64,000 bases of DNA from Pseudoalteromonas luteoviolacea S2607 (GTDB lineage Bacteria > Pseudomonadota > Gammaproteobacteria > Enterobacterales > Alteromonadaceae), in NCBI RefSeq assembly GCF_001625575.1, contig NZ_AUXV01000056.1, positions 682,001 through 746,000 of the forward strand, written 5' to 3'. Below, piece by piece: positions 1-10,200 of this stretch (the first letter of the stretch is position 1; each line of letters starts with the position of its first letter). The translations under genes and the position numbers were made by a program. Under the pieces are notes generated by a model. It worked only from the letters and a program-made list of their open reading frames with translations. It did not search any database and was not told the DNA's origin.

Positions 1-529
1 TCTTATATCTATCTTGACGCAAGATATCTGCTAACTCACGCTCTTTTTCATCTTGCGCAAGGGCCGACAAATCGTAGCGTGATAGCTTAAACTCTACATT
101 ATCTCGGATCACTTGTGATGGGCCAGTGCCTTTGTCTTCAAGCACGGTTCGTAAAGTAGCATGTCGTCTAACAAGCTCTGAAATTGCCTTTTCGGCAGCG
201 TCGACATCAAACTTACCTTTAACACGCAATGGCCTAACCATATTGTATTCAGGCGTTCCGCCATTTAGCTGATCTATAATCCACAGGCGCTTTTGCGCAT
301 ATGATGCGGGGATAGAGTCCACCTGAGCATGCGCAGTCACAGCTGGGCGCGTTACCAGTGGCTCTTGTTTACTGAGCCACGCGATAATTTCAGGCTTGTG
401 CTTTCTCATCTCTTGCAATAGGTCTGCATTTAATAAATGTGACTTGCCTATTACTTTAATTTCAGAGTTATCATCAAGGTAGAGCTTGATACCAAGCTCT
501 TGAATTTTTTTAAGTAATTTTGAGAGCAT
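1..529 (-). CDS. NRPS protein 3, N-terminal part (docking domain plus start of condensation domain); truncated by window edge
   Basis: The ATG at 527-529 directly follows the stop codon of the preceding NRPS gene (TAAATG junction), so the two are probably translationally coupled. About 176 codons are visible before the window ends. Residues 1-55 (MLSKLLKKIQELGIKLYLD at the start) have the alternating hydrophobic/basic pattern of a TubC-type N-terminal docking domain. A condensation domain then begins around residue 75 with the C1-like motif YAQKRLWIIDQLNGGTPEYN, followed by RHATLRTVL. The His motif, any A and T domains and the release domain lie outside the window. It should accept the peptide from the single-module NRPS at 530-3961. 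Since no thioesterase occurs in the two upstream NRPS proteins, this or a later protein must terminate the chain. Family assignment is firm; module content is unknown. Confidence 0.9.
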   Translation of the reverse strand, partial: MLSKLLKKIQELGIKLYLDDNSEIKVIGKSHLLNADLLQEMRKHKPEIIAWLSKQEPLVTRPAVTAHAQVDSIPASYAQKRLWIIDQLNGGTPEYNMVRPLRVKGKFDVDAAEKAISELVRRHATLRTVLEDKGTGPSQVIRDNVEFKLSRYDLSALAQDEKERELADILRQDRYK

Positions 530-3500
530 TTATAAAGACACCTCTGTTTCGTCGCTCTCGAGCGCGTGTTGACCCTTTGAGCTTACTTCAAGCCTCATCT
601 TTGTATTGTCTATGTGTTCGGCTAGCAGCTCTATGTCTTGGAAGTTGAAAACATCGCGAATACTGATTTCTACATCTAGTTGACTGTTAATTGTATTAAT
701 TAAGGTCACCGCCAAAAGAGAGTTTCCTCCCAGTTCGAAGAAGCCCATCTTGACGCTGATATCAGGTGCATTTTTCCCCAATAATGACGAAAATATAGAA
801 ATGAGTGTTTCTTCAGTGGCTGTTGATGGCGCAACATAACCTGTATCTGCCACTTTGGTGTCTGGCTCAGGTAGTGCTTTTCGGTCTAATTTGCCACTGC
901 TGGTGTACTTCAGTTGCTCAACAATCACATAGGCGGATGGCATCATATACTCAGGTAAAACCTTCGCTAAGTGTGACTTTGCCAAATCGATTATGTCTTG
1001 CCCTGCGACGTCAGTGGTTACAAGGTAGGCAACTAAGTTTGCACTGGCCGCTTCTCCTTTCACCGCAACAACGACTTCTTCGATGTTCTCCAAGTGCAGC
1101 AATTGTGCTTCTATTTCTCCAAGCTCAATTCTAAAACCACGTACCTTGACCTGATCATCAATGCGACCCAGATATTCTAAATTTCCGTCTTTGACGAAGC
1201 GAACAAGGTCACCGGTCTTATACAAACGAGCGTTATTTTCTTTACTAAATGGATTAGTAATAAAACGTTCAGTAGTGAGCTCAGGCTGGTTGACATAACA
1301 GCGAGCGAGCCCTACCCCGCCAATATATAGCTCACCACAGGCACCCACCGGCACTCTGTTAAGGTACGGGTCCAAAACATAGAATTGAATGTTACTAATT
1401 GGCTTACCGATGGGAACAGTGGTTGCTTGGGTATCTCGCTCGGTTGCCCAATAACTTACATCAATCGTTGCTTCTGTAGGGCCGTATAAGTTGTGTAGCT
1501 CTGCCGGATGCAATTGATGGAATCGGTTGACCAAGTCTGACGATAATGCTTCTCCACCACAAAAAACTCGCTTGACCGATAAGCACTTCGACCATTGGTC
1601 GTGCTGTAACATAACAGCAAGCATTGAGGGCACAAAATGTAATGTAGTCACTTGTTGCGCCATAATTAAGTCACAAAGATAACTTGGGTCTTTATGCCCC
1701 TCTGCTTTAGCAACTACCAGCGTTGCGCCTGCAATAAGTGGCCACATAAACTCCTCGACTGAAATGTCGAATGTAAATGGTGCTTTTTGCAGCATTCGGT
1801 CTTCACAACTGAGCGCATAGTCAGACTGCTGCATCCAATTGATTCTATTAACGAGTGCCTGATGCTCAACCATTACCCCTTTAGGTTGTCCCGTCGAACC
1901 TGATGTGTATATGACATAGGCCAAGTGCTTTGATGTAAGCCCCAGCTTTATAGGATCTGGATTATCATTTGTGTAGCCCATAAGATGCGTGTCTGTCGAT
2001 GGGTCATCCAAAGCGATAAATGTGCAGTCCTGATAATCAGTGGTTTTTGCAAAGCGTTTTTGCCCAATAATTATGCTCGGGCTGGCGTCTTGAACGATAT
2101 AAGACAGACGCTGTGGCGGAAGTGTAGGATCCAAAGGAACGTAAGCTCCACCAGCTTTTAAAGTCGCAAGTATCGCTACTATCATTTCTACGGAGCGCTC
2201 GGCACAGATGCCCACTAAGCTGTCTGGTCTTACGCCCTGCTCTATTAGGTAAGCAGCCAATTGGTTGGCGCGCTGGTTGAGTGTTGAGTAACTCACTTGT
2301 TGGGTTTCAAATACAACGGCTATTGATTCTGGTGTACTTGCCGCCTGAGCTTCAATTTGGCTATGAATACAGAGGTCGTGTGGGAAATCGACAGCGGTAT
2401 TATTCCACTGTTTTAATAGTGATTGATTTGCCAAAGACAACAAAGGTAGCTCAGAAACCGGCTTTTCAGGCTCACTTACAATACCCTGTAGTAGAACCTC
2501 AAAGCTTGCATTGATTTGCTCTATCTCTTCTTGTGTGAATAGATCCGTAGCATAGAGCCATGAAAACTCGAGGCCTTGGTTGCTTTCTTTAGCCGTTAAT
2601 GTAAGGTCAAATTTGGAGTAAGCCTCTGGAAACTCAATAGTTTCAACATCAATGCCGTTTAGCGTTTCATGTTGAGCACTTTCATGAATCAATGAGAAAG
2701 TCACCTGAAAGAGAGGGTTGTAACTGTCACTTCTTTCTGGGTTGAGTTTATCAACCAACATATCAAATGACACCGCGTCATTTGCGTAGGCGTCTAACAC
2801 ATTTTTTTTAGTTTGTTCCAGTAGTTGCTTAAACCCATGCTTAGGATCTACCTGAGTTCTGAGCACTAATGTGTTTACAAAAAAGCCAATCAAAGGCTCT
2901 ATATCTTTAACATTGCGCCCTGCTGCTGGGCTACCAATCACAATATCACTTTCTGCACTCCACCGACTTAATAGTAAAGAAAATGCGCTTTGCAGAACCA
3001 TGAACAAGCTGGCATTATTTTCATTCGCAAGCAGGTTTAATTTATCTTTTAGTCCTTTATCAGTCTGATATTTTGATACTTCTCCTACATAGGTTGGCCT
3101 TGCAGGCCTTGTGCGTCCTTTAGTTAATTGATGTACTTTGGGAATATCATGTAATTGTGTCTGCCAATACTCTAGCTGCTTTTCAAGCTCACCACTTTGA
3201 GACAATTCATGTTGCCAGTATGTAAAATCAATATACTGAATTGGCAGTTCTGGCAATGTGTTACCATTCCCTGCGCTAATAGACTGATATAATTGTGTAA
3301 ACTCTTTTATTAGCACACCCATAGACCAACCATCAGATGCGATATGGTGGACTGTCAACGCCAGTACATATTCATTTTCTGAAAGCGTGATAAGCATCAC
3401 TCTGATTGGCCACTGAGTATCCAGTGCAAAAGGTAAATTTACTTCTTGTTGCACTATTTTTTTCATTTCCTGATCGCGAGCAGCCTGCTCGAGGTCAGTT

Positions 3501-3961
3501 AGATTGTGATGTTGAATTATTACACTCTGCTGTGAGTGAATTTTTTGATGTGCTGTATCACCCACGAGTACGTAAGTCGTTCTCAGTATCTCATGGCGCT
3601 CGACAATAGTTTCTAGTGTCTGCTGTAAAACTTGTATGTCCAAGCTGCCAGTCAGCTTCAAAACTGCGGGTATATTGTACTGTGGACTACCACCACTAAT
3701 TTGGTCTGTCAGCCATAATCTTTGTTGTGCGAAGGACAGCTTGGCAAACTCGGGGTCGACAGAGCACTTTGCTATCTTTTGACTACGTTGCGTTTGATTT
3801 TTATTAAGCTGGTCAATTAATTGCTGTTTATTTTCTCGGATCAGCTCTAGTAGCGATGGTTCAACTGCTTTGCCTTTGGACTGTATTTTTAATTTGTTGT
3901 CATTAACGCCAAGGGTAATATTGTTGTCTTCTAGCAATTGAATCAATTCACAGGTTGTCAT
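530..3961 (-). CDS. NRPS protein 2: single elongation module (docking-C-A-T)
   Basis: The protein has 1143 residues. Residues 1-55 form a TubC-like docking domain. The condensation domain spans about 65-500 with HHIASDGW near residue 207, so it is catalytically intact. The adenylation domain spans about 525-1030 with TSGSTGQPKG near 690 and a VRGFRIELGEIE A8 motif. A carrier domain with GGNSLLAV lies near 1080. The specificity residues read by eye give D-I-E-H-F-G-L-I-D-K. Glu at the 239 position is also found in Lys-type and hydroxyornithine-type codes, so a basic residue is a reasonable guess, but no exact match is known to me. There is no methylation, epimerisation or thioesterase domain. 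The C-terminus is acidic (ESDETEVSL), suiting docking to the next TubC-type domain. A ribosome-binding AGGAAT lies just upstream of the ATG. The 87-base gap to the permease gene contains a stem-loop. Confidence 0.95.
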   Translation of the reverse strand: MTTCELIQLLEDNNITLGVNDNKLKIQSKGKAVEPSLLELIRENKQQLIDQLNKNQTQRSQKIAKCSVDPEFAKLSFAQQRLWLTDQISGGSPQYNIPAVLKLTGSLDIQVLQQTLETIVERHEILRTTYVLVGDTAHQKIHSQQSVIIQHHNLTDLEQAARDQEMKKIVQQEVNLPFALDTQWPIRVMLITLSENEYVLALTVHHIASDGWSMGVLIKEFTQLYQSISAGNGNTLPELPIQYIDFTYWQHELSQSGELEKQLEYWQTQLHDIPKVHQLTKGRTRPARPTYVGEVSKYQTDKGLKDKLNLLANENNASLFMVLQSAFSLLLSRWSAESDIVIGSPAAGRNVKDIEPLIGFFVNTLVLRTQVDPKHGFKQLLEQTKKNVLDAYANDAVSFDMLVDKLNPERSDSYNPLFQVTFSLIHESAQHETLNGIDVETIEFPEAYSKFDLTLTAKESNQGLEFSWLYATDLFTQEEIEQINASFEVLLQGIVSEPEKPVSELPLLSLANQSLLKQWNNTAVDFPHDLCIHSQIEAQAASTPESIAVVFETQQVSYSTLNQRANQLAAYLIEQGVRPDSLVGICAERSVEMIVAILATLKAGGAYVPLDPTLPPQRLSYIVQDASPSIIIGQKRFAKTTDYQDCTFIALDDPSTDTHLMGYTNDNPDPIKLGLTSKHLAYVIYTSGSTGQPKGVMVEHQALVNRINWMQQSDYALSCEDRMLQKAPFTFDISVEEFMWPLIAGATLVVAKAEGHKDPSYLCDLIMAQQVTTLHFVPSMLAVMLQHDQWSKCLSVKRVFCGGEALSSDLVNRFHQLHPAELHNLYGPTEATIDVSYWATERDTQATTVPIGKPISNIQFYVLDPYLNRVPVGACGELYIGGVGLARCYVNQPELTTERFITNPFSKENNARLYKTGDLVRFVKDGNLEYLGRIDDQVKVRGFRIELGEIEAQLLHLENIEEVVVAVKGEAASANLVAYLVTTDVAGQDIIDLAKSHLAKVLPEYMMPSAYVIVEQLKYTSSGKLDRKALPEPDTKVADTGYVAPSTATEETLISIFSSLLGKNAPDISVKMGFFELGGNSLLAVTLINTINSQLDVEISIRDVFNFQDIELLAEHIDNTKMRLEVSSKGQHALESDETEVSL

Positions 3962-3993
3962 ACCTAATTCCTATTTTTAAGTAACTACTTCGT

Positions 3994-4024
3994 GGCACTG
4001 GCTTACATCCCGTAAGACAGTGCC
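3994..4024 (-). other. Intergenic stem-loop between permease gene and NRPS protein 2
   Basis: GGCACTG-CTTAC pairs with GTAAG-CAGTGCC around the loop ATCCC, giving a 12-bp stem with one mismatched pair. No U-run follows on the minus strand, so it looks less like an intrinsic terminator than an mRNA stability or processing element. Its effect is inferred. Confidence 0.55.
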
Positions 4025-4048
4025 AACATAGATTTTTTTTATGAGGTT

Positions 4049-6502
4049 TTATTCATACTTCAATGATTTAACGGGCTCTGAATTAGCAGCTTTAAAGCAC
4101 TGCAAAGCGACAGTCAGACATGCCACAATTACAATGCTGATGCTGACTGAAGCATACATAAAGAATGAGAAATCAACTCGAGATGAGAAAGTTGTCATAA
4201 ACGAATTAATGGCCAAATAGCCAAGTACGCAAGATGCTAAACATGCAAAAATGATGGGTTTGATGAAATCCCACGCTAATAGCGCGACGATTGACCCTGA
4301 TGTAGCACCTAGCACTTTACGTACACCAATTTCTTTTGTACGCCTTTGTGTCGCATAAAAAGCGAGCGCATACAGGCCCAGTACCGCCATACCAATCGTA
4401 ATAACGCTTGCAAAGAGCGCCGCTTTACTAATGCCGGCTGTTTTGGAGTTGATAACATCATTAAAGAGCTGTTCGTAGAACACGCGGTCTACAGGAACCC
4501 CAGGGTGGTGTTTTGCCCAAACAGCATCAATGTGATCTAACGCCAACGCGACTTTATTGGGGTCAATTCTGATGATCAGACCGCGTAAATTCGAGTTACT
4601 TGCTTTTAAAATACCCGTCGAACGGCTGGTATTTTCTACACCACCACTCATTCTAAAGTCATCAATAACGCCAATAATGCGATATTTGTAGCCATCTTGT
4701 TCCAAAATTTCGTCTATAGCCTGCTCTGGTGCAGAGAACCCGAAACGATCAGCCGTAGATTTTGTAATGACCACGCTGTAGGTAGGTGATTTGTCTACCG
4801 CACCTTCCATAAACGGCATGAAATCGGCTGGGTAGTCTTGTGAGAACCCACGACCAGCTAATAGGTTTAAGTTGAAGGTTTCGATGTACTTATCATCGAC
4901 GAAGATAGTACTTGCTTGTACTGACTCCTCATCGCTCTTGCCTTCAAGTTGCCATGAACTATATACACCCGTTCTAAGTGGTGGAGCCGCAGATTTAGCA
5001 ACATTGAGTACCGCAGGATCACTTAAAAAGTCGTTGATCATTGCTTGGAAGTTAAACTGGTTTGGATTCAGCCTGTTGTATTTGCTGTCTAACGTAACGA
5101 CGTTGAAGCGATCAAACCCTACATCCATGGTTTTTAAGTGTGAAATTTGTAAGTAGATAGCCAAAGCCAACAGTATCAATGTACCTGAAAATGCAAATTG
5201 GATAACCGTTACAATCGTTCTGCCACGACCCTTGCCGTTGCGCAGCAGGTTGCCACTGAGTACCTTTGCCGTTTCAGCGCGAGACAGGAATATCGCAGGA
5301 ATACTGCCAGCAACAAAACCAATTAAGGCAATAAATAAAACCAAGATAATAAGAAAATCAACTTGGAAAAGGTTTTCTACTGTCAACGCAGTATTTGTCA
5401 GGTTAGCGTACGCAGGCAACACGAGATAAATGATTGGGATCGAAATCAAAAACGCAATTGTAGTTAACAGATATGACTCAGTTAAAAATTGTACGTAAAG
5501 TTGACCAGTTTTAGCACCAAGAGACTTTCTGACACCAATCTCTTTCATTCTCGTTGGCAATTGAGAAATTGATAAGTTGATAAAGTTAATTGCAGCGCTA
5601 ACTAAAATAAGGACCGAAAATAAAGATAGTCCCCACAATACAACCTTGCGGTTATTGCTTCTTGATTCGTTATTGACCTGACGTTCACTTAGATAAATAT
5701 CAGCCAATGGCTCTAACATCAGAGTCAGATCCATCTTTTTTGCTCTTGCTTGTTGTTGTTCAGGGATATTGCGTGAAACAAAACTTTTTAAGTCTTGGCT
5801 GATTTCTTGTGCTGCAACATCATTTTCGACGGTCAGGTAAGTGGCCGTTCTTCCGAACCTAAACCAAGATGGATTATGCATAAAGTTTTTGCCATAGCGT
5901 TGTTGGCCACTCAATGCAGAGACGATTATGTTTAAATTGATATGTGTGCTTTTCGGCAGGTCTCTAAAAACGCCGGTGATCTTTAATGAGACTTTATCAT
6001 CCAATAAAAGCGTTTCACCGACCGCCGGTTTGTCGCCAAAATACTGTTCAGCAACGGACTCACTGATAATGACCGCATTGGGTGCGTTGAGTACATCTGT
6101 ACTATGTCCACCGATAAAGTCTAGATTAAATATGTTTAAGAAATCTGACTCGGCCCAATAATAGTTATGCTCCATTGACTTCATGCCTAACGCAAATTCG
6201 CCAAAGCCGCCAGTCACCCTTGCAATGTGCTTAATCTGGGGGTAATCCAACGCCATTTTGGGAGCAATGGGCTCCGCCGTTCTAGCGGAGTTAACTCGGT
6301 GGTCAGTTGTATAGCTAGTACCCACGCGATAGATATTTTGCCAATTGGAAAAGTGCTTATCATAGCTATTTACAAAATGTACATGCATCAAAACAAGGAT
6401 GCTACATATCAAACCAATCGCTAAGCTAAGTATTTTAATAAACGACAAAAAGGCCGAAGTTTTTATATTTAAAAATGACGAATGCAGATAATGTCCGAAC
6501 AT
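4049..6502 (-). CDS. ABC transporter permease, MacB/FtsX type with two FtsX units
   Basis: The protein has 817 residues and is probably an inner-membrane permease. An N-terminal transmembrane segment (about 17-40) is followed by a large periplasmic MacB_PCD-like region, then three membrane helices around 290-410. A second similar half follows and ends with three helices near the C-terminus. The FtsX signature appears twice (KEIGVRKSLGA and KEIGVRKVLGA), so this is the fused double-unit type of about 800 residues rather than a single MacB subunit of about 400. Its ATG immediately follows the stop of the ATPase gene (TAGATG), so the two should be co-translated and form one transporter. Its place between two NRPS genes suggests export of the lipopeptide or self-protection (inference). 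No MacA-like adaptor is visible in the window. Confidence 0.9.
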   Translation of the reverse strand: MFGHYLHSSFLNIKTSAFLSFIKILSLAIGLICSILVLMHVHFVNSYDKHFSNWQNIYRVGTSYTTDHRVNSARTAEPIAPKMALDYPQIKHIARVTGGFGEFALGMKSMEHNYYWAESDFLNIFNLDFIGGHSTDVLNAPNAVIISESVAEQYFGDKPAVGETLLLDDKVSLKITGVFRDLPKSTHINLNIIVSALSGQQRYGKNFMHNPSWFRFGRTATYLTVENDVAAQEISQDLKSFVSRNIPEQQQARAKKMDLTLMLEPLADIYLSERQVNNESRSNNRKVVLWGLSLFSVLILVSAAINFINLSISQLPTRMKEIGVRKSLGAKTGQLYVQFLTESYLLTTIAFLISIPIIYLVLPAYANLTNTALTVENLFQVDFLIILVLFIALIGFVAGSIPAIFLSRAETAKVLSGNLLRNGKGRGRTIVTVIQFAFSGTLILLALAIYLQISHLKTMDVGFDRFNVVTLDSKYNRLNPNQFNFQAMINDFLSDPAVLNVAKSAAPPLRTGVYSSWQLEGKSDEESVQASTIFVDDKYIETFNLNLLAGRGFSQDYPADFMPFMEGAVDKSPTYSVVITKSTADRFGFSAPEQAIDEILEQDGYKYRIIGVIDDFRMSGGVENTSRSTGILKASNSNLRGLIIRIDPNKVALALDHIDAVWAKHHPGVPVDRVFYEQLFNDVINSKTAGISKAALFASVITIGMAVLGLYALAFYATQRRTKEIGVRKVLGATSGSIVALLAWDFIKPIIFACLASCVLGYLAINSFMTTFSSRVDFSFFMYASVSISIVIVACLTVALQCFKAANSEPVKSLKYE

Positions 6503-7237
6503 CTAATTCACCTCTTGTGCTGCAGCCGTTTTATCTTTGACTGTGTCCATACCGCTTTCTGGCACTAAAGTGCCATCAAGGATGCGAACGATGCGCGATG
6601 CAAAGTTAGCATGTTCACTTGAGTGCGTTACCATTATGATGGTCGTGCCTTCGCTATTTAACTCTTTAAGCAGATGCATCACTTGGTCACCGTTGGTTGA
6701 GTCCAAGTTACCAGTGGGCTCATCCGCTAGTAAAACCTTAGGTTCTCCTACAATAGCTCGAGCAATCGCAACACGCTGTTGCTGACCGCCTGATAGCTGC
6801 TTGGGGTAATGGCTCGCGCGGTGATCCAAAGCAACTCTTTTTAGTACACTCTCTACTTTGTCTTTTCGCTGCGCGGCAGGGACTCCTTGATACCGTAAGG
6901 CCAGTTCAATATTTTGAAAAACAGTAAGCTCGTCAATTAAATTAAAGCTCTGAAATATAACACCTATATTTGACTTTCTGATGTCTGCACGCTGGTTCTC
7001 AGACCAGCCTGCTAACTCTTTCCCATTGAAAAAGTATTGCCCCGATGAAGGACTATCTAATAGTCCAAGCATATTCAGTAGAGTTGACTTGCCGCCACCT
7101 GAAGGGCCCATTATCGAAACAAAGTCTCCTTCATTAATCTCGAGGTCAATGTTATTTAATGCTGTAGTTTCAATGTTGGAAGTTTGATGAACTTTTGTTA
7201 TGCCCTTTAACTGAATTAGGGTTTTTGTTGTTTTCAT
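6503..7237 (-). CDS. ABC transporter ATP-binding protein, MacB/LolD type
   Basis: The protein has 244 residues and a complete set of ATPase motifs: Walker A GPSGGGKSTLLN near residue 45, Q-loop around VIFQSFNLIDELT, signature LSGGQQQRVAIARA near 143, Walker B VLLADEPTGNLD near 165, and the switch His in MVTHSSEHA near 203. These are characteristic of the LolD/MacB branch that partners FtsX-type permeases. It lies 44 bases downstream of the giant NRPS gene, separated by a G/C-rich hairpin, and is coupled to the permease gene by a TAGATG junction. It should power the permease at 4049-6502. Export of the NRPS product is inferred from position only. Confidence 0.95.
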   Translation of the reverse strand: MKTTKTLIQLKGITKVHQTSNIETTALNNIDLEINEGDFVSIMGPSGGGKSTLLNMLGLLDSPSSGQYFFNGKELAGWSENQRADIRKSNIGVIFQSFNLIDELTVFQNIELALRYQGVPAAQRKDKVESVLKRVALDHRASHYPKQLSGGQQQRVAIARAIVGEPKVLLADEPTGNLDSTNGDQVMHLLKELNSEGTTIIMVTHSSEHANFASRIVRILDGTLVPESGMDTVKDKTAAAQEVN

Positions 7238-7260
7238 TTTGTTCTCTCTACATAGTATTA

Positions 7261-7280
7261 AAGGGGGAGCAACCCCCCTT
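7261..7280 (-). terminator. Hairpin between giant NRPS gene and transporter genes (weak terminator or attenuator)
   Basis: AAGGGGG (7261-7267) pairs perfectly with CCCCCTT (7274-7280) around a 6-base loop. On the minus strand the stem is followed by TTTAATA. The U-run is short, so partial termination or mRNA end protection is more likely than full termination. Only 19 bases separate the stem from the ATPase start codon. Confidence 0.5.
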
Positions 7281-7281
7281 A

Positions 7282-10200
7282 TTAAATTTCAATTTCGAAA
7301 ATTTCTTCGTTGTTTGCTGGATCGCTGTCTATCTTCTCGTAGCCGAAATGCGCAGCAATTTCACTGGCAGGCTCACCCAAGAAGTCCTCGGTGATAAACT
7401 CTCGCCAACGCTGCGCAACATTGTTGTCTATCTGTTTGTGATCATGAAACTTGACATCTCCGAGCATTTTTGAAAGAGGATGAATGGCGTCGGTCATTTT
7501 TCCTTTTGCGTCTTTTGTTGGTTCCAACATCTGCGGTGTGAACTCAATATTCAAAAATTCACAAAGTTCTCTCGTTACTCGTTCAGGCTCGCTTACTAGT
7601 TCTTCAAACGTAACAAGGTGATGTCTATCACTCGAAACATTCTCTAAAAACTTGAGAATATTCTGGTGACACAACGCCCAAACTAACTCACCGAGTTCTA
7701 TCTCAGAGTAGTCGTGATCGTATGGGAATAGCAGCTGCGAGATCTTCACTTCTTTAAATGAGTTAATCATGCCGTAAGGATGACGAACCAAATGAATATA
7801 CTTAGCACCTTCAAAGTCTTCTTCAGCTCGCTTCAGAGTCTCTAGATCTAAAGCATAGCTCGCAGTCTTATCGACTAGGACTTTTCCTTCGATATTGCTT
7901 TGTAAGAATCCGTAGAACTCCTTGGTAGACATATTTTGTGCTTCTAATGCTTCCATTGTAGAGACAGCTTCTTCCATTGAGCAGTTGTTAATTGCCATTA
8001 GGAAGCGGATTACGCCCTCAAGCCTGAACTCTCCTTTGAGTGCTGCGAAATGCTGCTTTCTTTCTCGCAATGAATTGAAAGACAGCAACTCTAGCTCTGG
8101 TGGAGAAGATAAGTCAGGACTACCTGCAAGCATTGCTCGAAGTAGGGTTGAACCGGATCTGGGTGGAGATAATACAAAAACAGCTTCACTATTTTTATTT
8201 TGATCATCTGCCTGTTTGGCTTCAAGGCTCGGGATAACCTGTTTTAAGCTCTCTAAATCAGCGTTAGTCAGTAGTGCTCCTGAAGCGCGCTTTTTATCTT
8301 CGCTGATGTCTTGCTCCGTCAATATACCGCACTCTACTAAGGCCTCTCCATAGTGCTTTTTAAGGTACTTAGCTAAGTCAACAACTGTGGGAGCTTCGAA
8401 TACAGCAACCACATAAATGATTTGATTAAGCTTGTCCTGAAGCAAATTCACCATAGTCGCCGCGAGTAAAGAGTGACCTCCTAAACTAAAGAAGTTGTCA
8501 TGTCTTCCAACGCGCTCAACATCTAGAATATCTTCCCATAATTCACATAACATGGCTTCTACGGGGGTCTCAGCGGGCGCGTATTGCTCCTGCTGTCGAT
8601 TAGTTTCATTTGGCGCAGGTAATCGCTTTCTGTCTACTTTGCCATTTGCGGCTTTTGGCAAATCCGCTAAGAAAACAATGAAAGCAGGTACCATGAACTC
8701 AGGCAACTTAGATTTTAGGTATGTTTTTAGCTGCGAGGTTTTAGTTTGCTGTTCAATTTCTGAAAGCTCAACACCCGAAGCTGAAATATATGCAACCAAA
8801 TGATCCATTCCGTTGTTATCGTTCCACACAGCAACCACAACCTCTTCGGTATCGTGAAGCTGTGCGATATGCATTTCTATTTCAGGTAGTTCGATACGGT
8901 ATCCATTCACCTTAACCTGTAAGTCTGTTCTGCCAATAAAGTCAATATTTCCATCTGGCATCCAACGAGCATAATCACCTGTTTTATATAAACGTTTTAG
9001 CACAGTACCATCGACTTTGCACTGTATAAAGCGCTCATTCGTCAATGCTGGTTTGTTGAGGTATTCCCTCGCCAACCCTTGACCCGCGATATATAGCTCA
9101 CCTTGTACACCAACAGGGCTGGGTTGCATTTGTTCATTTAAGATATACAACTGTGCGTGCGGTACGGCTTTACCTATTGGGACAGACGTTCCACTATGAT
9201 TTTGTTCACAGTGATAAACACTACTCCACACAGCCGCTTCTGTCGGCCCATATTCATTACTTAGAATACAAGTGCCGCTGCTGTGTTGTTCATGATGCTG
9301 ATGTACCAATGCTGGTGGACACTCTTCACCTGCAACAATGACTCTTTGCAGTGATGCAGGCATTGGCATCTTCGCATTAAGCATGCTGCGATATACGCTC
9401 GGCAATGTCAGTAAATGACTGATGTCCTCACTGTTCATTACACTATTGACCTTTGCAAGGTCAAAGCCATCGTCCATATCAATGATAACCAGTTTCGCAC
9501 CACTGACTAGTGACCAAAATATACCCGCCACAGAGCTATCAAACGCATAAGATGAAAATAGTGCAAAGCTACTTGGTGTTTCAGGATACTCATGTAACCT
9601 TGATGCCGTTGAGCTGGCTAAGTTGTGATGTTCAACAGCCACCCCTTTAGGTTGTCCAGTGGAACCTGAGGTATAAATGATGTAAGCCAAATCTGTGGTG
9701 GCGACACTCACCTCTTTCTCTAGCAGGTCTGAGTCTGCATATTTAGATAGTAACTGGCGGGACTGTGTACGTCGAATATCAAACAATTCACAGTCAAATG
9801 CACCAAACTTACCACTTAAGGACTCTTCAGTTAGGACTATCTGCACATTAGAGTCCTCAACCATATAGCTCAAACGTGTATCTGGGTATGAGGGATCGAG
9901 CGGTACATATGCACCACCAGCTTTTAAAATCCCTAAAATACCTGCAACTATTTCCACGGAGCGGTTAACACACAAGCCAACTAAGGTGTCTGCTTTGACC
10001 CCCTGTTCGATTAACAAACGCGCTATTTGGTTAGACCACTCATTCAGTTCTTGATAAGTGATAGATGTGCCTTTACAAGCCACTGCCACACTGTCCGCGT
10101 GTAAGTGACACTGCTGTGTAAACTTATCTAGGATGGTTTCACTTGACCGTTGCGCGTTTGCAACACCACTCCAGCTTTGCAGTTGTTTAGCTTCTGTTTG

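Noticed and set aside
7261..7280. Full transcription terminator closing the NRPS operon
   Set aside because: The U-run is weak and the downstream transporter and NRPS genes are in the same orientation with tight spacing; kept only as a possible attenuator.
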